A stretch of DNA of 8,621 nucleotides from contig JACPTH010000214.1 in assembly GCA_016192885.1 (NCBI GenBank), positions 1 through 8,621 on the forward strand, read 5' to 3'. The notes beneath the pieces were generated by a model. It saw only the letters and a program-made list of their open reading frames with translations. It had not been told where the DNA came from and did not search any database. Position numbers and translations under genes: made by a program. This document shows positions 1 to 6,368 of the stretch, one piece after another. Position 1 is the stretch's first letter. Each line of letters starts with the position of its first letter. The stretch comes from a bacterium. GTDB lineage: Bacteria > Muiribacteriota > Ozemobacteria > Ozemobacterales > Ozemobacteraceae.

Positions 1-173
1 AAAATGAAATCCTTTACGGCGAAATTGTTATGAGAGGGTGTTTATTGATTTCAAGCGGAATTCACCCTCGGATTGTACAAGACAGATTATTGGCTTATTT
101 GAGCGGAAAGACTCGAATAAAATTTAACAGTCTTGATTTGGGCGAGGTATTGGCTAAAGGTGGAAAAGCGTAA
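1..173 (+). CDS. motA: Flagellar stator protein MotA, C-terminal fragment
   Basis: This is the 3' end of a gene entering from the left edge, read in the frame whose first full codon is at position 3 and ending with TAA at 171-173. The 56 visible residues contain the typical end of MotA: a short hydrophobic stretch (EIVMRGCLLISSGIHPRIV), then the basic R-LLAYL segment. In MotA this matches the motif 'EG-L-I--G--P--I---L--FL' of the last cytoplasmic part. MotA is the four-TM partner that, with MotB, makes the ion channel driving flagellar rotation; those TM segments lie outside the window. The identification rests on this tail together with the MotB gene that overlaps it by about 14 bases. Homologues such as ExbB/TolQ are less likely because the next gene has an OmpA anchor. 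Confidence 0.85.
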   Translation, partial: NEILYGEIVMRGCLLISSGIHPRIVQDRLLAYLSGKTRIKFNSLDLGEVLAKGGKA

Positions 174-897
174 GAGTTCCGAACCGACCGCCCCGCTTTG
201 GTGCCTTTCATATGGGGATATGGTTACAAACATGTTGTGTTTTTTTGTCATGCTTTTTTCCTTCGCTCATTTTCAAGATAACAAAAGACTGGGGTTAGTT
301 CTTAACGCGGCGTTCGGAAAGAATATTACTTTATCGTCTCAAACCGGCGCGGGGCAAAAAATCCTTGGAGGCGAAAGGGGTATTCTTTTAATGCCTCATC
401 CCAACAGGTTTAATGAAATGCCTCGCATCGTGAAGAAGGTCAAGAAACACCTTTTAAACTCTCCATTGACGGAAAAAATAGGCGTTACCGGAAGCGACCA
501 AAATGTCAAACTTCGTATACCCTCCGAGGTATTGTTTTTTAGTGGCCAAGCAAATCTTCGAGAAGGTTCCGACAAGTTACTCATCGCCTTGGCCCCGGTA
601 CTTGGTCAAATATCAAACGATATCCGAATTGATGGGCACACCGACGACATTCCAACCAGCGGTTCGGGGTTTCCGTCTAATTGGGAACTTTCCTCGGCCC
701 GCGCGTGCAGCATCGTTCGCTTTTTTACGGAACAAACCGATATGGACCCCATGCGATTTTCAGCCCAAGGATACGGATCGACCCGGCCGGAAGTTGAAAA
801 TTCGACCGAGGAAAATCGAACCCGAAATCGGCGGGTTGAAATTGTCATTCTAAGCCAAAAACGAAAACGGTCTAACGACGAAGAAAAATGGGAGTAA
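160..897 (+). CDS. motB: Flagellar stator protein MotB (peptidoglycan-anchored)
   Basis: This is a 245-residue MotB. Residues 9-38 hold the single TM helix with the signature P-W-----GD--T---CFFV-LFSF; Asp20 is the equivalent of the conserved ion-binding aspartate. A linker (about 39-115) is followed by an OmpA-like peptidoglycan-binding domain (about 118-233) with IDGHTDDIP at 157-165 and the closing N-T-NRRVEI motif at 219-230. MotB pairs with MotA, conducts the driving ion and anchors the stator to the cell wall. I chose the GTG at 160: it gives the usual short charged N-terminus before the TM and overlaps the motA stop by 14 bases. A GGGCGAGG stretch at 140-147 lies upstream, at long spacing for a ribosome site. 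An in-frame TTG at 133 would add nine residues that MotB does not usually have. The stop is only 8 bases from the stop of the convergent TPR gene. Confidence 0.93.
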   Translation: MEKRKSSEPTAPLWCLSYGDMVTNMLCFFVMLFSFAHFQDNKRLGLVLNAAFGKNITLSSQTGAGQKILGGERGILLMPHPNRFNEMPRIVKKVKKHLLNSPLTEKIGVTGSDQNVKLRIPSEVLFFSGQANLREGSDKLLIALAPVLGQISNDIRIDGHTDDIPTSGSGFPSNWELSSARACSIVRFFTEQTDMDPMRFSAQGYGSTRPEVENSTEENRTRNRRVEIVILSQKRKRSNDEEKWE

Positions 898-905
898 ATT
901 CTTGG

Positions 906-1697
906 CTATTTTTCGGTTCGTTGAAAAAGTTCCTTGGCTTTTGAATGACTTGGATCATTTTGCAACAATTTTAAAGCGATTTTGCGAGCATCGGTAAAAC
1001 GCCCCATTCCGATCAAGGCTTCAGCCTTTCCGGTAAGAAACTCGCTGTTTTCAGGCTCTTCCTTTACCAAAGGGGTAAATAACAGATACGCTTTTAAAAA
1101 AAGTCCGCTGTTTAACGCTTCAAATGCTTCTCTCTCCTTCCCGGTTTTAACCAAAACGCCCAGTGAAGCGACGGCAACTCCAAGTGAATCAGGGTCTGAC
1201 ATTATTGGTTCCTCGACTCGCATTGAAGTTTTGGGGAAAGAAGGGCCAAACCAACCTCTTTTAAATGCCTGGGCGGTAACCGTTTTATCCGGGCTTGGAA
1301 GAGGCGGCGGGAGCTCCGGTGAATGACCTAACCGGTGGTCAGTTTCTTCAAAAAATCGCTTGTATTGGATTACCAATGGATGACGTGGGTTAATTTCCCA
1401 AGCTTTTCGTACCCATATGCGGGCGGTCGAAATGTCTCCTGTCTCAAGGTCAATCAATCCCAAAAGAAGAAGGGCTTCGATATCCCGCGGAAAAGCCTTG
1501 TGAACCGACAAAGCCAATGTTTTGGCTTCGGGAAGAGTTCCATTTTGGTAAAGTTTGGCCGCTTTTCTTAAGGGTTCCGATAATTCACCTCCGAAAGAAA
1601 CCAGGGCCAACCGGAAAATGCAAAGCGTCGTAAAAACCAAAAATCGAATGTTACTTGTCGGTTTGGAGCTTAAAGAGAAAACGGTGCGCTCAAACAT
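906..1697 (-). CDS. TPR-repeat protein, membrane-anchored or exported, unknown role
   Basis: This is a 263-residue protein with an N-terminal signal or anchor (about residues 17-36, FLVFTTLCIF-LALVSF, with an internal Arg) and two pairs of tetratricopeptide-like repeats at about 41-108 and 186-253. Typical helix pairs with small residues at the packing positions are visible, for example LPEAKTLALSVHKAFPRDIE and GRFTDARKIALKLLQNDPS. Between them is a Pro-rich linker (about 126-165). There is no lipobox cysteine. It is the last gene of the secretion/pilus run and is convergent with motB. TPR proteins often scaffold pilus or secretin assembly (PilF/PilW, for example), but this specific role is only a guess from position. 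I chose the ATG at 1697, preceded by GAAGAA. An in-frame TTG at 1742 gives 278 residues, but that codon lies at the edge of the repeat element and is preceded by CCTCCTT, the complement of a ribosome site. Confidence 0.7.
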   Translation of the reverse strand: MFERTVFSLSSKPTSNIRFLVFTTLCIFRLALVSFGGELSEPLRKAAKLYQNGTLPEAKTLALSVHKAFPRDIEALLLLGLIDLETGDISTARIWVRKAWEINPRHPLVIQYKRFFEETDHRLGHSPELPPPLPSPDKTVTAQAFKRGWFGPSFPKTSMRVEEPIMSDPDSLGVAVASLGVLVKTGKEREAFEALNSGLFLKAYLLFTPLVKEEPENSEFLTGKAEALIGMGRFTDARKIALKLLQNDPSHSKAKELFQRTEK

Positions 1698-1789
1698 TTC
1701 TTCGGAAAGTTTTCTACGATGAGGTTGCGCAATTGTTTTCAAGAAGGAGGCTCTTGCAAAATTATTTTGAAAAAACGTTAATAATCAGG

Positions 1790-1813
1790 GTAGGCGCAGG
1801 CTTTATGCCTGCG
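1790..1813 (+). repeat. REP-like unit 1 (GTAG head plus palindrome)
   Basis: GTAG at 1790-1793 and one spacer base are followed by a perfect 7-bp stem, CGCAGGC (1795-1801) and GCCTGCG (1807-1813), around a 5-base loop TTTAT. The layout matches the known REP pattern of a GTAG tetranucleotide at the foot of a palindrome. Confidence 0.7.
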
Positions 1814-1825
1814 AAGCCAAGATTT

Positions 1826-1848
1826 CGCAAACTAAAGTTTGCGGCTAC
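1826..1848 (-). repeat. REP-like unit 2, inverted relative to unit 1
   Basis: Read on the minus strand: GTAG (1848-1845), one C, then a perfect 7-bp stem CGCAAAC / GTTTGCG (1843-1837 and 1832-1826) around the loop TTTA. It has the same design as unit 1, including the TTTA core of the loop, but a different stem sequence. The GGTAG and CTACC ends of the two units can also pair with each other and close the pair into a cruciform-like structure. Confidence 0.7.
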
Positions 1849-1922
1849 CAATGCTGGCTTTCGAATATTTTTGCAAGTTCCAAGAAGGTTTTGAGATTTT
1901 CGCGGAGAAACATTATCGTGGT

Positions 1923-2342
1923 TCATTTTGTAGGAGGATCTTCGAATTTAGACCAATCCGGGTTTTTTTCGTGTTCAAGATTTTCTGCGGGCGTGTTGGG
2001 AGCCTCACCTAAATCGGGTTCTTGGGAGTTAGGCTCTTTTGGATCGGGGGTTTCTGGAAATGGTTGGTTCGGTTCGAATTTATTTGGAAGCGAGGCAATT
2101 TCGTTCCCGTCAAAATTTGTTTGAGGTTCTTTTGAAGGGGTCATTTCAAAAGTGTGTGCAGAAGAGGGCCCTGATTTTTTTATTTGTTCGTCGAAAGAAT
2201 CTCCGTGTAGATAGTCGTCGGGAGGTGGGTAATCCGCCGATGCGATCTTAAACGATTGATAAGCTTGGCTTCCAAAAAAAATAAAAACTCCAAGGAGAAG
2301 GATTACCATCCCCCATTTCCAGGATTCATTACCCGCTTCCAT
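1923..2342 (-). CDS. Small single-TM protein with Pro/Asp/Glu-rich tail in the PilP/GspC position
   Basis: This 139-residue protein has a short N-terminus, one TM helix (about 11-32, MVILLLGVFIFFGSQAY) and an approximately 105-residue tail that should lie in the periplasm. The tail is dominated by Pro, Asp, Glu and Asn (PPPDDYLHGD near 39-48, PETPDPKEP near 96-104) and looks disordered. It starts 11 bases after the PilO-like stop with a strong ribosome site (AAGGAGAA, six bases before ATG 2342) that overlaps that stop, so it belongs to the platform operon. In T4P and T2SS operons this place is held by PilP or GspC, which tie the platform to the secretin. Here the N-terminal architecture fits, but the C-terminal HR/beta domain is not visible. 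I do not recognise a family, and the PilP/GspC-like role is inferred from position only. Confidence 0.75.
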   Translation of the reverse strand: MEAGNESWKWGMVILLLGVFIFFGSQAYQSFKIASADYPPPDDYLHGDSFDEQIKKSGPSSAHTFEMTPSKEPQTNFDGNEIASLPNKFEPNQPFPETPDPKEPNSQEPDLGEAPNTPAENLEHEKNPDWSKFEDPPTK

Positions 2343-2353
2343 TTTTATTCTCC

Positions 2354-3004
2354 TTAAAACGCCTTGAGAGGAAAAACCAAAAGAACTGTTCCATTAATGG
2401 TGCCGGATTTCAAAATTTTGAGATCCATGGAATGTAATCCAAACAAAGGAACATTAGGGTTGTTTAACTGAGCCAAAAATTTTCCCCAGGCGCCAAAGGT
2501 GCCTTTTCCATTTACCTGAATCGGAAGAGCTTCTAATCCATGATTTTCGGAGCCTTCATCATCTTGAGCGGTTTCAATGGGCATCCCATCTTCATTTAGC
2601 TTTGGAAGAGCTTCATTTATCGGGGGAATTTGCCTGGAAACAGGGTGGTCTTGGGTAAAAGTCTCGGATGGTTTAATTAAGTGAGTTTTCAGAAGATCAA
2701 ATGAACTCAAATTTAAGTTAGAGAAAGACGCGGCCCCAAAAATTTGCTTCATCAAAGGGGCTTCCTGCCCGGGGTGAAAAACCTTCGTTTCCACGGGTTC
2801 TGTACCTCCGGAATTCGGCCGCCCTGCTTTTAAAACTTTGATTCTTACGGCTAAAGTTTGACGTTGGGAAAGAGAATTTTGTCTGGAAAGTAAAGCATTT
2901 TGAATCTCATTTTGCATGGGGGAAATAAAAATTAGCTTTCCGGCGAACAAAAGAAATCCAAATTCAAAAAATACAATCATAAGAAGGCGAAGGGGATTTT
3001 TCAT
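2354..3004 (-). CDS. PilO/GspM-like assembly platform protein
   Basis: This 216-residue bitopic protein has a TM helix at about 6-28, a short polar coiled segment (about 31-60), a low-complexity middle and a C-terminal ferredoxin-like region (about 156-216). The C-terminal pattern LPIQVNGKGTFGAWGKFLAQ followed by LFGLHSMDLK matches the PilO signature 'lPv---v-G-y--l--Fl--L------i--i-l'. PilO/GspM dimerises with PilN/GspL in the periplasm and positions the platform around GspF. Start ATG 3004 overlaps the stop of the GspL-like gene (ATGA), and an AGGGG ribosome site sits eight bases upstream, so the two genes are translationally coupled. The Asp/Glu-rich stretch at about 137-155 is longer than in most PilO proteins. 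The family call is fairly sure; the PilO versus GspM name is a matter of context. Confidence 0.8.
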   Translation of the reverse strand: MKNPLRLLMIVFFEFGFLLFAGKLIFISPMQNEIQNALLSRQNSLSQRQTLAVRIKVLKAGRPNSGGTEPVETKVFHPGQEAPLMKQIFGAASFSNLNLSSFDLLKTHLIKPSETFTQDHPVSRQIPPINEALPKLNEDGMPIETAQDDEGSENHGLEALPIQVNGKGTFGAWGKFLAQLNNPNVPLFGLHSMDLKILKSGTINGTVLLVFPLKAF

Positions 3005-4713
3005 GGCATTTCCCCTTTCAAGAGAAATGTTATTTCGGTTTCGGATTTTCTTTTGGATTTTAACAATACAAATCGCCGAATCAAATTGGATTTTAATAGC
3101 TTTTCCGCGAACTCCGAAAAAACTTCTTTGCTAGAGCAATTCCCTTGCACAACAAGAAACTTTCCCAACAAAGATTCTATTGGTTTGTCCCCTGAAAAAT
3201 CTAAATTCTTATCTTCAATTTCCTTTTCGGCGGGCGATTTTTGCGAATCGGGTTCTTCCAACTGGTTTTCCGCGGAACCTTTCCCGCCACCTTCTGTATT
3301 ACTTTCCGGGTTTTGTTCTGAATCTAACTCCAAATCGGTTTCGTCGCCTGTTAATTCAGCCTGTTCTTGAATTCTGATGGAATGAAACGTTAACCTTTCG
3401 GGTTGAGATTTAATCAATTTCAAAAGAACCTCCCAACCCGGAAAATGATCTTTCAATAGAGGTTGAAGGATGGTTAACTCGCCTCTAGAAAAGCCAAAAT
3501 CTTTTCTCTTTTGGCTTTCGAGATTGGCGATTGAAGCCTTATCAGCTTCCAATTCGCGAAGGGAGACTCTTAAATCGTTAGCCGCCTCCCCCAATTCGGT
3601 TACTAACAAACCTCGCCAAAATAGAATTATTACGACCGCCAATGCAAAATTGAACGCTCCGGCCCAATATGGGATTTTGAGACTAAGTTGTTCCCATCTT
3701 TCCGAATTCTTTTGTTCTTGAAGTCGGCCAAAAAGGTTGGTTTTCGGGGAAATTGGGTCGGTATGGGTAAAAAATGAGCCAACCCCGGGCAAAAAAGGCA
3801 AAAGTCGGGTTGGGTCATTTCCGAGATGAGACGCAGCCGGGGAAATATCCATGAATAGCGAAAAATCCAGGGGGGCGGCCCTAGAAGGGAAAAAATAGTC
3901 TATTGCGTAAGCTAAAAACCCTTCACGAAAAGCCCCCGTTCCCATGAACAAAATATCATCGATTTGGCCAAGCTTGGTTACGGCTCGAAAGTAGTCAAAA
4001 CTAAACCGAATTTTTTGCATGTAACTTTCCCAATCTGTTCCCTCAGGTCGGTCGCCAAGCTCGCCCAAACCTGAAGGAATGTTCCGGAAAAACTTGAGTT
4101 CTCCGGATGAGAAAATTTGGATATGCGTATCCGATAACCCAACGTTGATTATAGAAAGGGCCGGAACCTTTAAATCGGATAGTTTTTCCTTAATGGAAAT
4201 CGTCGTGAAAACTTCAGGGTAGAAAGCATCAAGCTGGATTCCCGCGGCTTTAAAGAGGTCATTTTCTCTTTCAAGAATTCCTCTCGGAATCACGGAAACA
4301 ATAAAAACTAAGGCCGTTGGGACAAGCCTCTTGTACCCAAAAACGAACTGCTCGGTCCGAAAATTTGGGGAAAGAAGTTTCTTTGCTTCCCAACCGAGGA
4401 TTTCCTCAACTTTTTCAGGTCTGATTTCTCTCGGTAGTTCAATTATTTTTGACTGAAGCTCTCGGTTCTCAAACAATGCTATTTTCATTAAGCAAGTTTG
4501 AAGGGGAAGGCGTTGAAGAAGCGATTTTAGCGTCTGAACCTGATGTTCGCGAAATTCGACTTCATTTGGAAAATCGGCGCTTGGTTTGAAAAGCTCTTCC
4601 TCGACTGAAAGAAGGCGGTTTATCCCATCTTTTAATTCAACGACAGCTGTTTTGATCGAATGAGTGTCGAGGTCAAAAGTTATATAAATTCCGTCAGCAA
4701 CCTTGTTATTCAT
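3001..4713 (-). CDS. gspL: GspL-like protein: PilM actin-like domain fused to PilN-like domain
   Basis: This is a 570-residue protein. Residues about 8-300 have the PilM/actin-like ATPase fold: a first phosphate-type loop (ITFDLDTHSIKTAVVEL), a second (IINVGLSDTHIQIFSSG near 188-204, then NIPSGLGEL), the helix KIRFSFDYFRA and the glycine-bearing ILFMGTGAFREGFLAYA. A linker leads to one TM helix (about 350-369), a heptad-like helix (about 375-403) and a periplasmic PilN/GspL ferredoxin-like part split by an acidic, low-complexity insert at about 451-510. In GspL this protein links the cytoplasmic ATPase GspE to the pseudopilus platform. The first loop reads FDLDTHS where PilM has GIDIGSSSIK, so nucleotide binding may be reduced. 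The start overlaps the preceding stop as ATGA and has GGAGGAG just upstream, so it is coupled to the GspK-like gene; its own stop overlaps the PilO-like start. Confidence 0.88.
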   Translation of the reverse strand: MNNKVADGIYITFDLDTHSIKTAVVELKDGINRLLSVEEELFKPSADFPNEVEFREHQVQTLKSLLQRLPLQTCLMKIALFENRELQSKIIELPREIRPEKVEEILGWEAKKLLSPNFRTEQFVFGYKRLVPTALVFIVSVIPRGILERENDLFKAAGIQLDAFYPEVFTTISIKEKLSDLKVPALSIINVGLSDTHIQIFSSGELKFFRNIPSGLGELGDRPEGTDWESYMQKIRFSFDYFRAVTKLGQIDDILFMGTGAFREGFLAYAIDYFFPSRAAPLDFSLFMDISPAASHLGNDPTRLLPFLPGVGSFFTHTDPISPKTNLFGRLQEQKNSERWEQLSLKIPYWAGAFNFALAVVIILFWRGLLVTELGEAANDLRVSLRELEADKASIANLESQKRKDFGFSRGELTILQPLLKDHFPGWEVLLKLIKSQPERLTFHSIRIQEQAELTGDETDLELDSEQNPESNTEGGGKGSAENQLEEPDSQKSPAEKEIEDKNLDFSGDKPIESLLGKFLVVQGNCSSKEVFSEFAEKLLKSNLIRRFVLLKSKRKSETEITFLLKGEMP

Positions 4714-5135
4714 GGCTCCTCCATGAATTTCCCGCAGCCTGAGCGCCCTTGAGCGCGGGAAATTCCGAAACGCGCAAGTTTTTTGCCCGCAACCTTTTTT
4801 CTTCCCTCGTAAACTGACGCGAGGTTCCGTCCGTTGGGCGTGGAAAAAATTTGTACTAGCAATTTTCTTCCCGAGCCGATATCGCTCGAATAGGAATACT
4901 CAAAAGGGGAGAATTTCGCTCGAAGCTTGGCAAGCCCCCGCTCCAAACCGCCGTCGGCGGCATGAAAAGCGGTAGTTTCAAGCAAAATACTTCGACCCAT
5001 ATCTAATGAAGCTCTTCCAACTTCATGGCCGCCGATGGTTGCATAAAAAAGAACTATCGTAACGAGAATGGCCAAGTAAATTGCAAACCCGCCCCGATCT
5101 TGGTTGCTTCGAAAAACCGAATGTAAGATACGCAT
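4710..5135 (-). CDS. Short GspK/PilX-like minor pseudopilin
   Basis: This 141-residue protein has a short leader ending in DRGG, a hydrophobic helix at about 17-39 (FAIYLAILVTIVLFYATIGG) and, just after it, the segment FHAADGGLERGLAKL. That segment matches the 'A--AAE-GL--A---L' helix of PilX/GspK-class minor pilins. There is no glutamate at position +5 after the cleavage site, as is known for GspK. Canonical GspK is about 300 residues; this one stops after some 100 residues of basic globular region, so PilX is the closer size match. Minor pilins of this class sit at the tip and start fibre assembly. I chose ATG 5135, because it leaves an ordinary leader. A TTG at 5186 is also in frame, begins three bases after the preceding stop and would add 17 residues. 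The end overlaps the gspL start. Confidence 0.7.
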   Translation of the reverse strand: MRILHSVFRSNQDRGGFAIYLAILVTIVLFYATIGGHEVGRASLDMGRSILLETTAFHAADGGLERGLAKLRAKFSPFEYSYSSDIGSGRKLLVQIFSTPNGRNLASVYEGRKKVAGKKLARFGISRAQGRSGCGKFMEEP

Positions 5136-5188
5136 GATTCTTAAATCTAACTCCGTTAGATTGGAAAAAAATATCTTGGAAATCAAGT

Positions 5189-5611
5189 TTAATCCGATGT
5201 TCTACTTCGAAAAACCCATAAAGGTGAAGTTAAATCTTCTCCTCTGTCATGGTTCATATTACCATTTCTGTCCTCGAAAAACGTTGCTTGAACAAAATAA
5301 GTCCTTCCGGGCACCGATTTTACTGAAAGGTTTTCAAGAATTACTTTTGGATCCGGAGATTTGATTCTCGAAACCCAGGTTTTTTCAAAATTCTTTGCGT
5401 CCAAGGGAGCAATGGAAATAGCATTTCTCACCGCTTTTCGAACGTAAGCTACCGATGATCGCGTTCGCCACCCTAATACCAATGAATCATATTTTGCTAA
5501 CCCGAAATGTAGCAAATCAAGCGAAGCCTGTACGGTTAAACCCATTATAAGAATAGCCACGATCACCTCAATCAAAGTAAACCCGCTAGTTTTCGTGGGT
5601 TGAAGGCTCAT
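5189..5611 (-). CDS. GspI/PilV-like minor pseudopilin
   Basis: This 140-residue prepilin has the leader MSLQPTKTSG and then the class III cleavage motif G|FTLIEV with Glu at +5, followed by the hydrophobic assembly helix (about 11-30, IVAILIMGLTVQASL). The rest is a small globular domain ending in a strand-rich part (RTYFVQATFFEDRNGN). GspI and PilV have this size and place in pseudopilus operons; GspI pairs with GspJ and GspK at the fibre tip. The assignment to I rather than J or H is inferred from the operon order and short length. Start ATG 5611 shares its A with the TGA of the upstream frame (TGATG) and has GAGGAAAA upstream, so translation is coupled to the frame ending there. A GTG one codon earlier is less likely. 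Confidence 0.75.
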   Translation of the reverse strand: MSLQPTKTSGFTLIEVIVAILIMGLTVQASLDLLHFGLAKYDSLVLGWRTRSSVAYVRKAVRNAISIAPLDAKNFEKTWVSRIKSPDPKVILENLSVKSVPGRTYFVQATFFEDRNGNMNHDRGEDLTSPLWVFRSRTSD

Positions 5612-5888
5612 CACGTTTTTTTCCTCGATATCGGCCTATTCGGGCAATAAACAAATGATTCAAGCGTCATTTTGTCTCTTCCATTTTGTATTCGGCAATA
5701 AAGCCTGATTACCTGCTCGGAGTCGGGTTTAGACCAAGTTAAAAATGATTTCCAATTCATCGGAAGTCGGAAACGGCCTGAGGAATTTTGGGGGCCATTT
5801 CTCCTCCAACCCAATATTAGGTCTCTTTTTAAGATCGCAAGGAAAAACCTCGATTAAAACCGGGGATGAAGTAAGCTCTTCCATTCAT
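5611..5888 (-). pseudogene. Frame-broken remnant in the GspJ pseudopilin slot
   Basis: The stretch begins with ATG 5888, overlapping the stop of the GspH-like gene (ATGA), and ends with TGA 5613-5611, overlapping the GspI-like start (TGATG). Both ends therefore look like an ordinary coupled operon gene. However, 278 bases is not a multiple of three and no frame spans it. The first frame gives a 19-residue peptide ending FNRGFSLRS, a prepilin-like cleavage motif followed directly by a stop at 5831-5829. A second frame is open from ATG 5884 to 5729 (ending DELEIIFNLV). The third is open from about 5855 to the end and reads LAILKRDLILGWRRN and later SEQVIRLYCRIQNGRDKMTL, resembling the 'LERDL' helix and late strands of GspJ. 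GspJ is normally about 200 residues, so the helix and first part of the globular domain appear deleted. Alternatives: an intact short gene from TTG 5814 (67 residues), or a sequencing indel. Confidence 0.5.
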
Positions 5889-6298
5889 GGGTAAAGGATA
5901 GGGATAGAAAGGGATGATAGCCTTCCTTCGGATAGAAATATTTCAATCGGGATCTTTTCGACGGAATTCCCGGATAAAAGAGTCTGAGTAGCGGTAAAAA
6001 CAAGGTTTTGCAAAAGGTCTATGGATGATGTTGAAATTCCGATCGTCGAACAGTGAAAATTTGGGGTTTCTTCAATGGATATTCCACGCGTAGATTTCAC
6101 TAGCCTTAAAGGGACTCCGCGCAAGGAAGCTCTTTGCCTGCAGGCTGAGAGAAAGGAAGAAACGGAATTGGAAATTGTTTTTTTTCGAGTTTCTTCGGCT
6201 ACCTGCGAGTATACCCCAACCCCGGTTCCGGAAAGAATTCCAATAATTAACACAACCATTAACATCTCCGGAAGGCTGAAACCAATTCGAGAAAACAT
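5885..6298 (-). CDS. GspH/FimT-like minor pseudopilin
   Basis: This 137-residue prepilin starts MFSRIG|FSLPEML, a short leader with the cleavage site after Gly6 and Glu at +5, then a hydrophobic helix (about 7-28, MLMVVLIIGILSGTGVGVY). The segment after it (TISNSVSSFLSACRQRASLR) resembles the GspH/FimT helix 'l---l--aR--A--r--pv', and the tail has a strand pattern ending SEGRLSSLSIPILYP, fitting GspH/FimT C-termini that carry a 'f---G' element. The start was set at ATG 6298 because of the short leader. Longer in-frame options are GTG 6325 and a start at 6421 that would run 53 bases into the upstream pilin gene. No clear ribosome site is visible before 6298. The end overlaps ATG 5888 as ATGA. 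This protein would sit between the tip complex and the GspG shaft. Confidence 0.8.
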   Translation of the reverse strand: MFSRIGFSLPEMLMVVLIIGILSGTGVGVYSQVAEETRKKTISNSVSSFLSACRQRASLRGVPLRLVKSTRGISIEETPNFHCSTIGISTSSIDLLQNLVFTATQTLLSGNSVEKIPIEIFLSEGRLSSLSIPILYP

Positions 6299-6368
6299 CC
6301 GACTTTTTAACTTATTGCCGTTCACATTGCTTGGTAAACGATTAGGCAAAAAAGCGGGAAAAAAGTTA

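Larger units (their letters stand above)
1740..1888. mobile_element. MITE/BIME-like element with terminal inverted repeats and flanking 8-bp direct repeat
   Basis: The sequence shows nested symmetry. CAAGAAGG occurs directly repeated at 1740-1747 and 1881-1888, as expected of a target-site duplication. Inside it, 1749-1766 and 1864-1881 are inverted repeats (core CTTGCAAAA / TTTTGCAAG, about 15 of 18 positions paired). Inside these lies a pair of oppositely oriented GTAG-headed palindromes. The element has no coding capacity and lies in the gap between the PilP-position gene and the TPR gene. REP elements mobilised by RAYT (TnpA_REP) transposases carry a GTAG-type head next to a palindrome, and inverted pairs are called BIMEs. 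That this is a mobilised non-autonomous copy is inference. The exact ends are ambiguous because the second direct repeat overlaps the last inverted-repeat base. Confidence 0.6.

Noticed and set aside
133..159. TTG 133 as start of MotB (254 residues)
   Set aside because: It adds nine residues not typical of MotB, runs deeper into motA and lacks a ribosome site; GTG 160 gives the family-typical start.
503..853. Plus-strand 116-codon open frame inside motB
   Set aside because: It is an out-of-frame shadow of the clearly coding OmpA-domain region.
898..905. Bidirectional terminator between motB and the TPR gene
   Set aside because: The gap is 8 bases and I see no convincing hairpin plus T-run there or in the adjacent coding ends.
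982..1326. Plus-strand open frame antisense to the TPR gene
   Set aside because: No recognisable domain and no ribosome site; the minus-strand frame has clear TPR patterns.
1765..1849. The paired hairpins as an intrinsic terminator
   Set aside because: No T-run directly follows either stem on either strand; the nearest minus-strand T-run (TTTTTT near 1770-1776) is about 20 bases past the stem. Partial termination cannot be excluded.
4731..4760. GC-rich imperfect inverted repeat (CCCGC ... GCGGG) near the end of the GspK-like gene
   Set aside because: It lies in coding sequence with a short, interrupted stem and no T-run; most likely codon composition.
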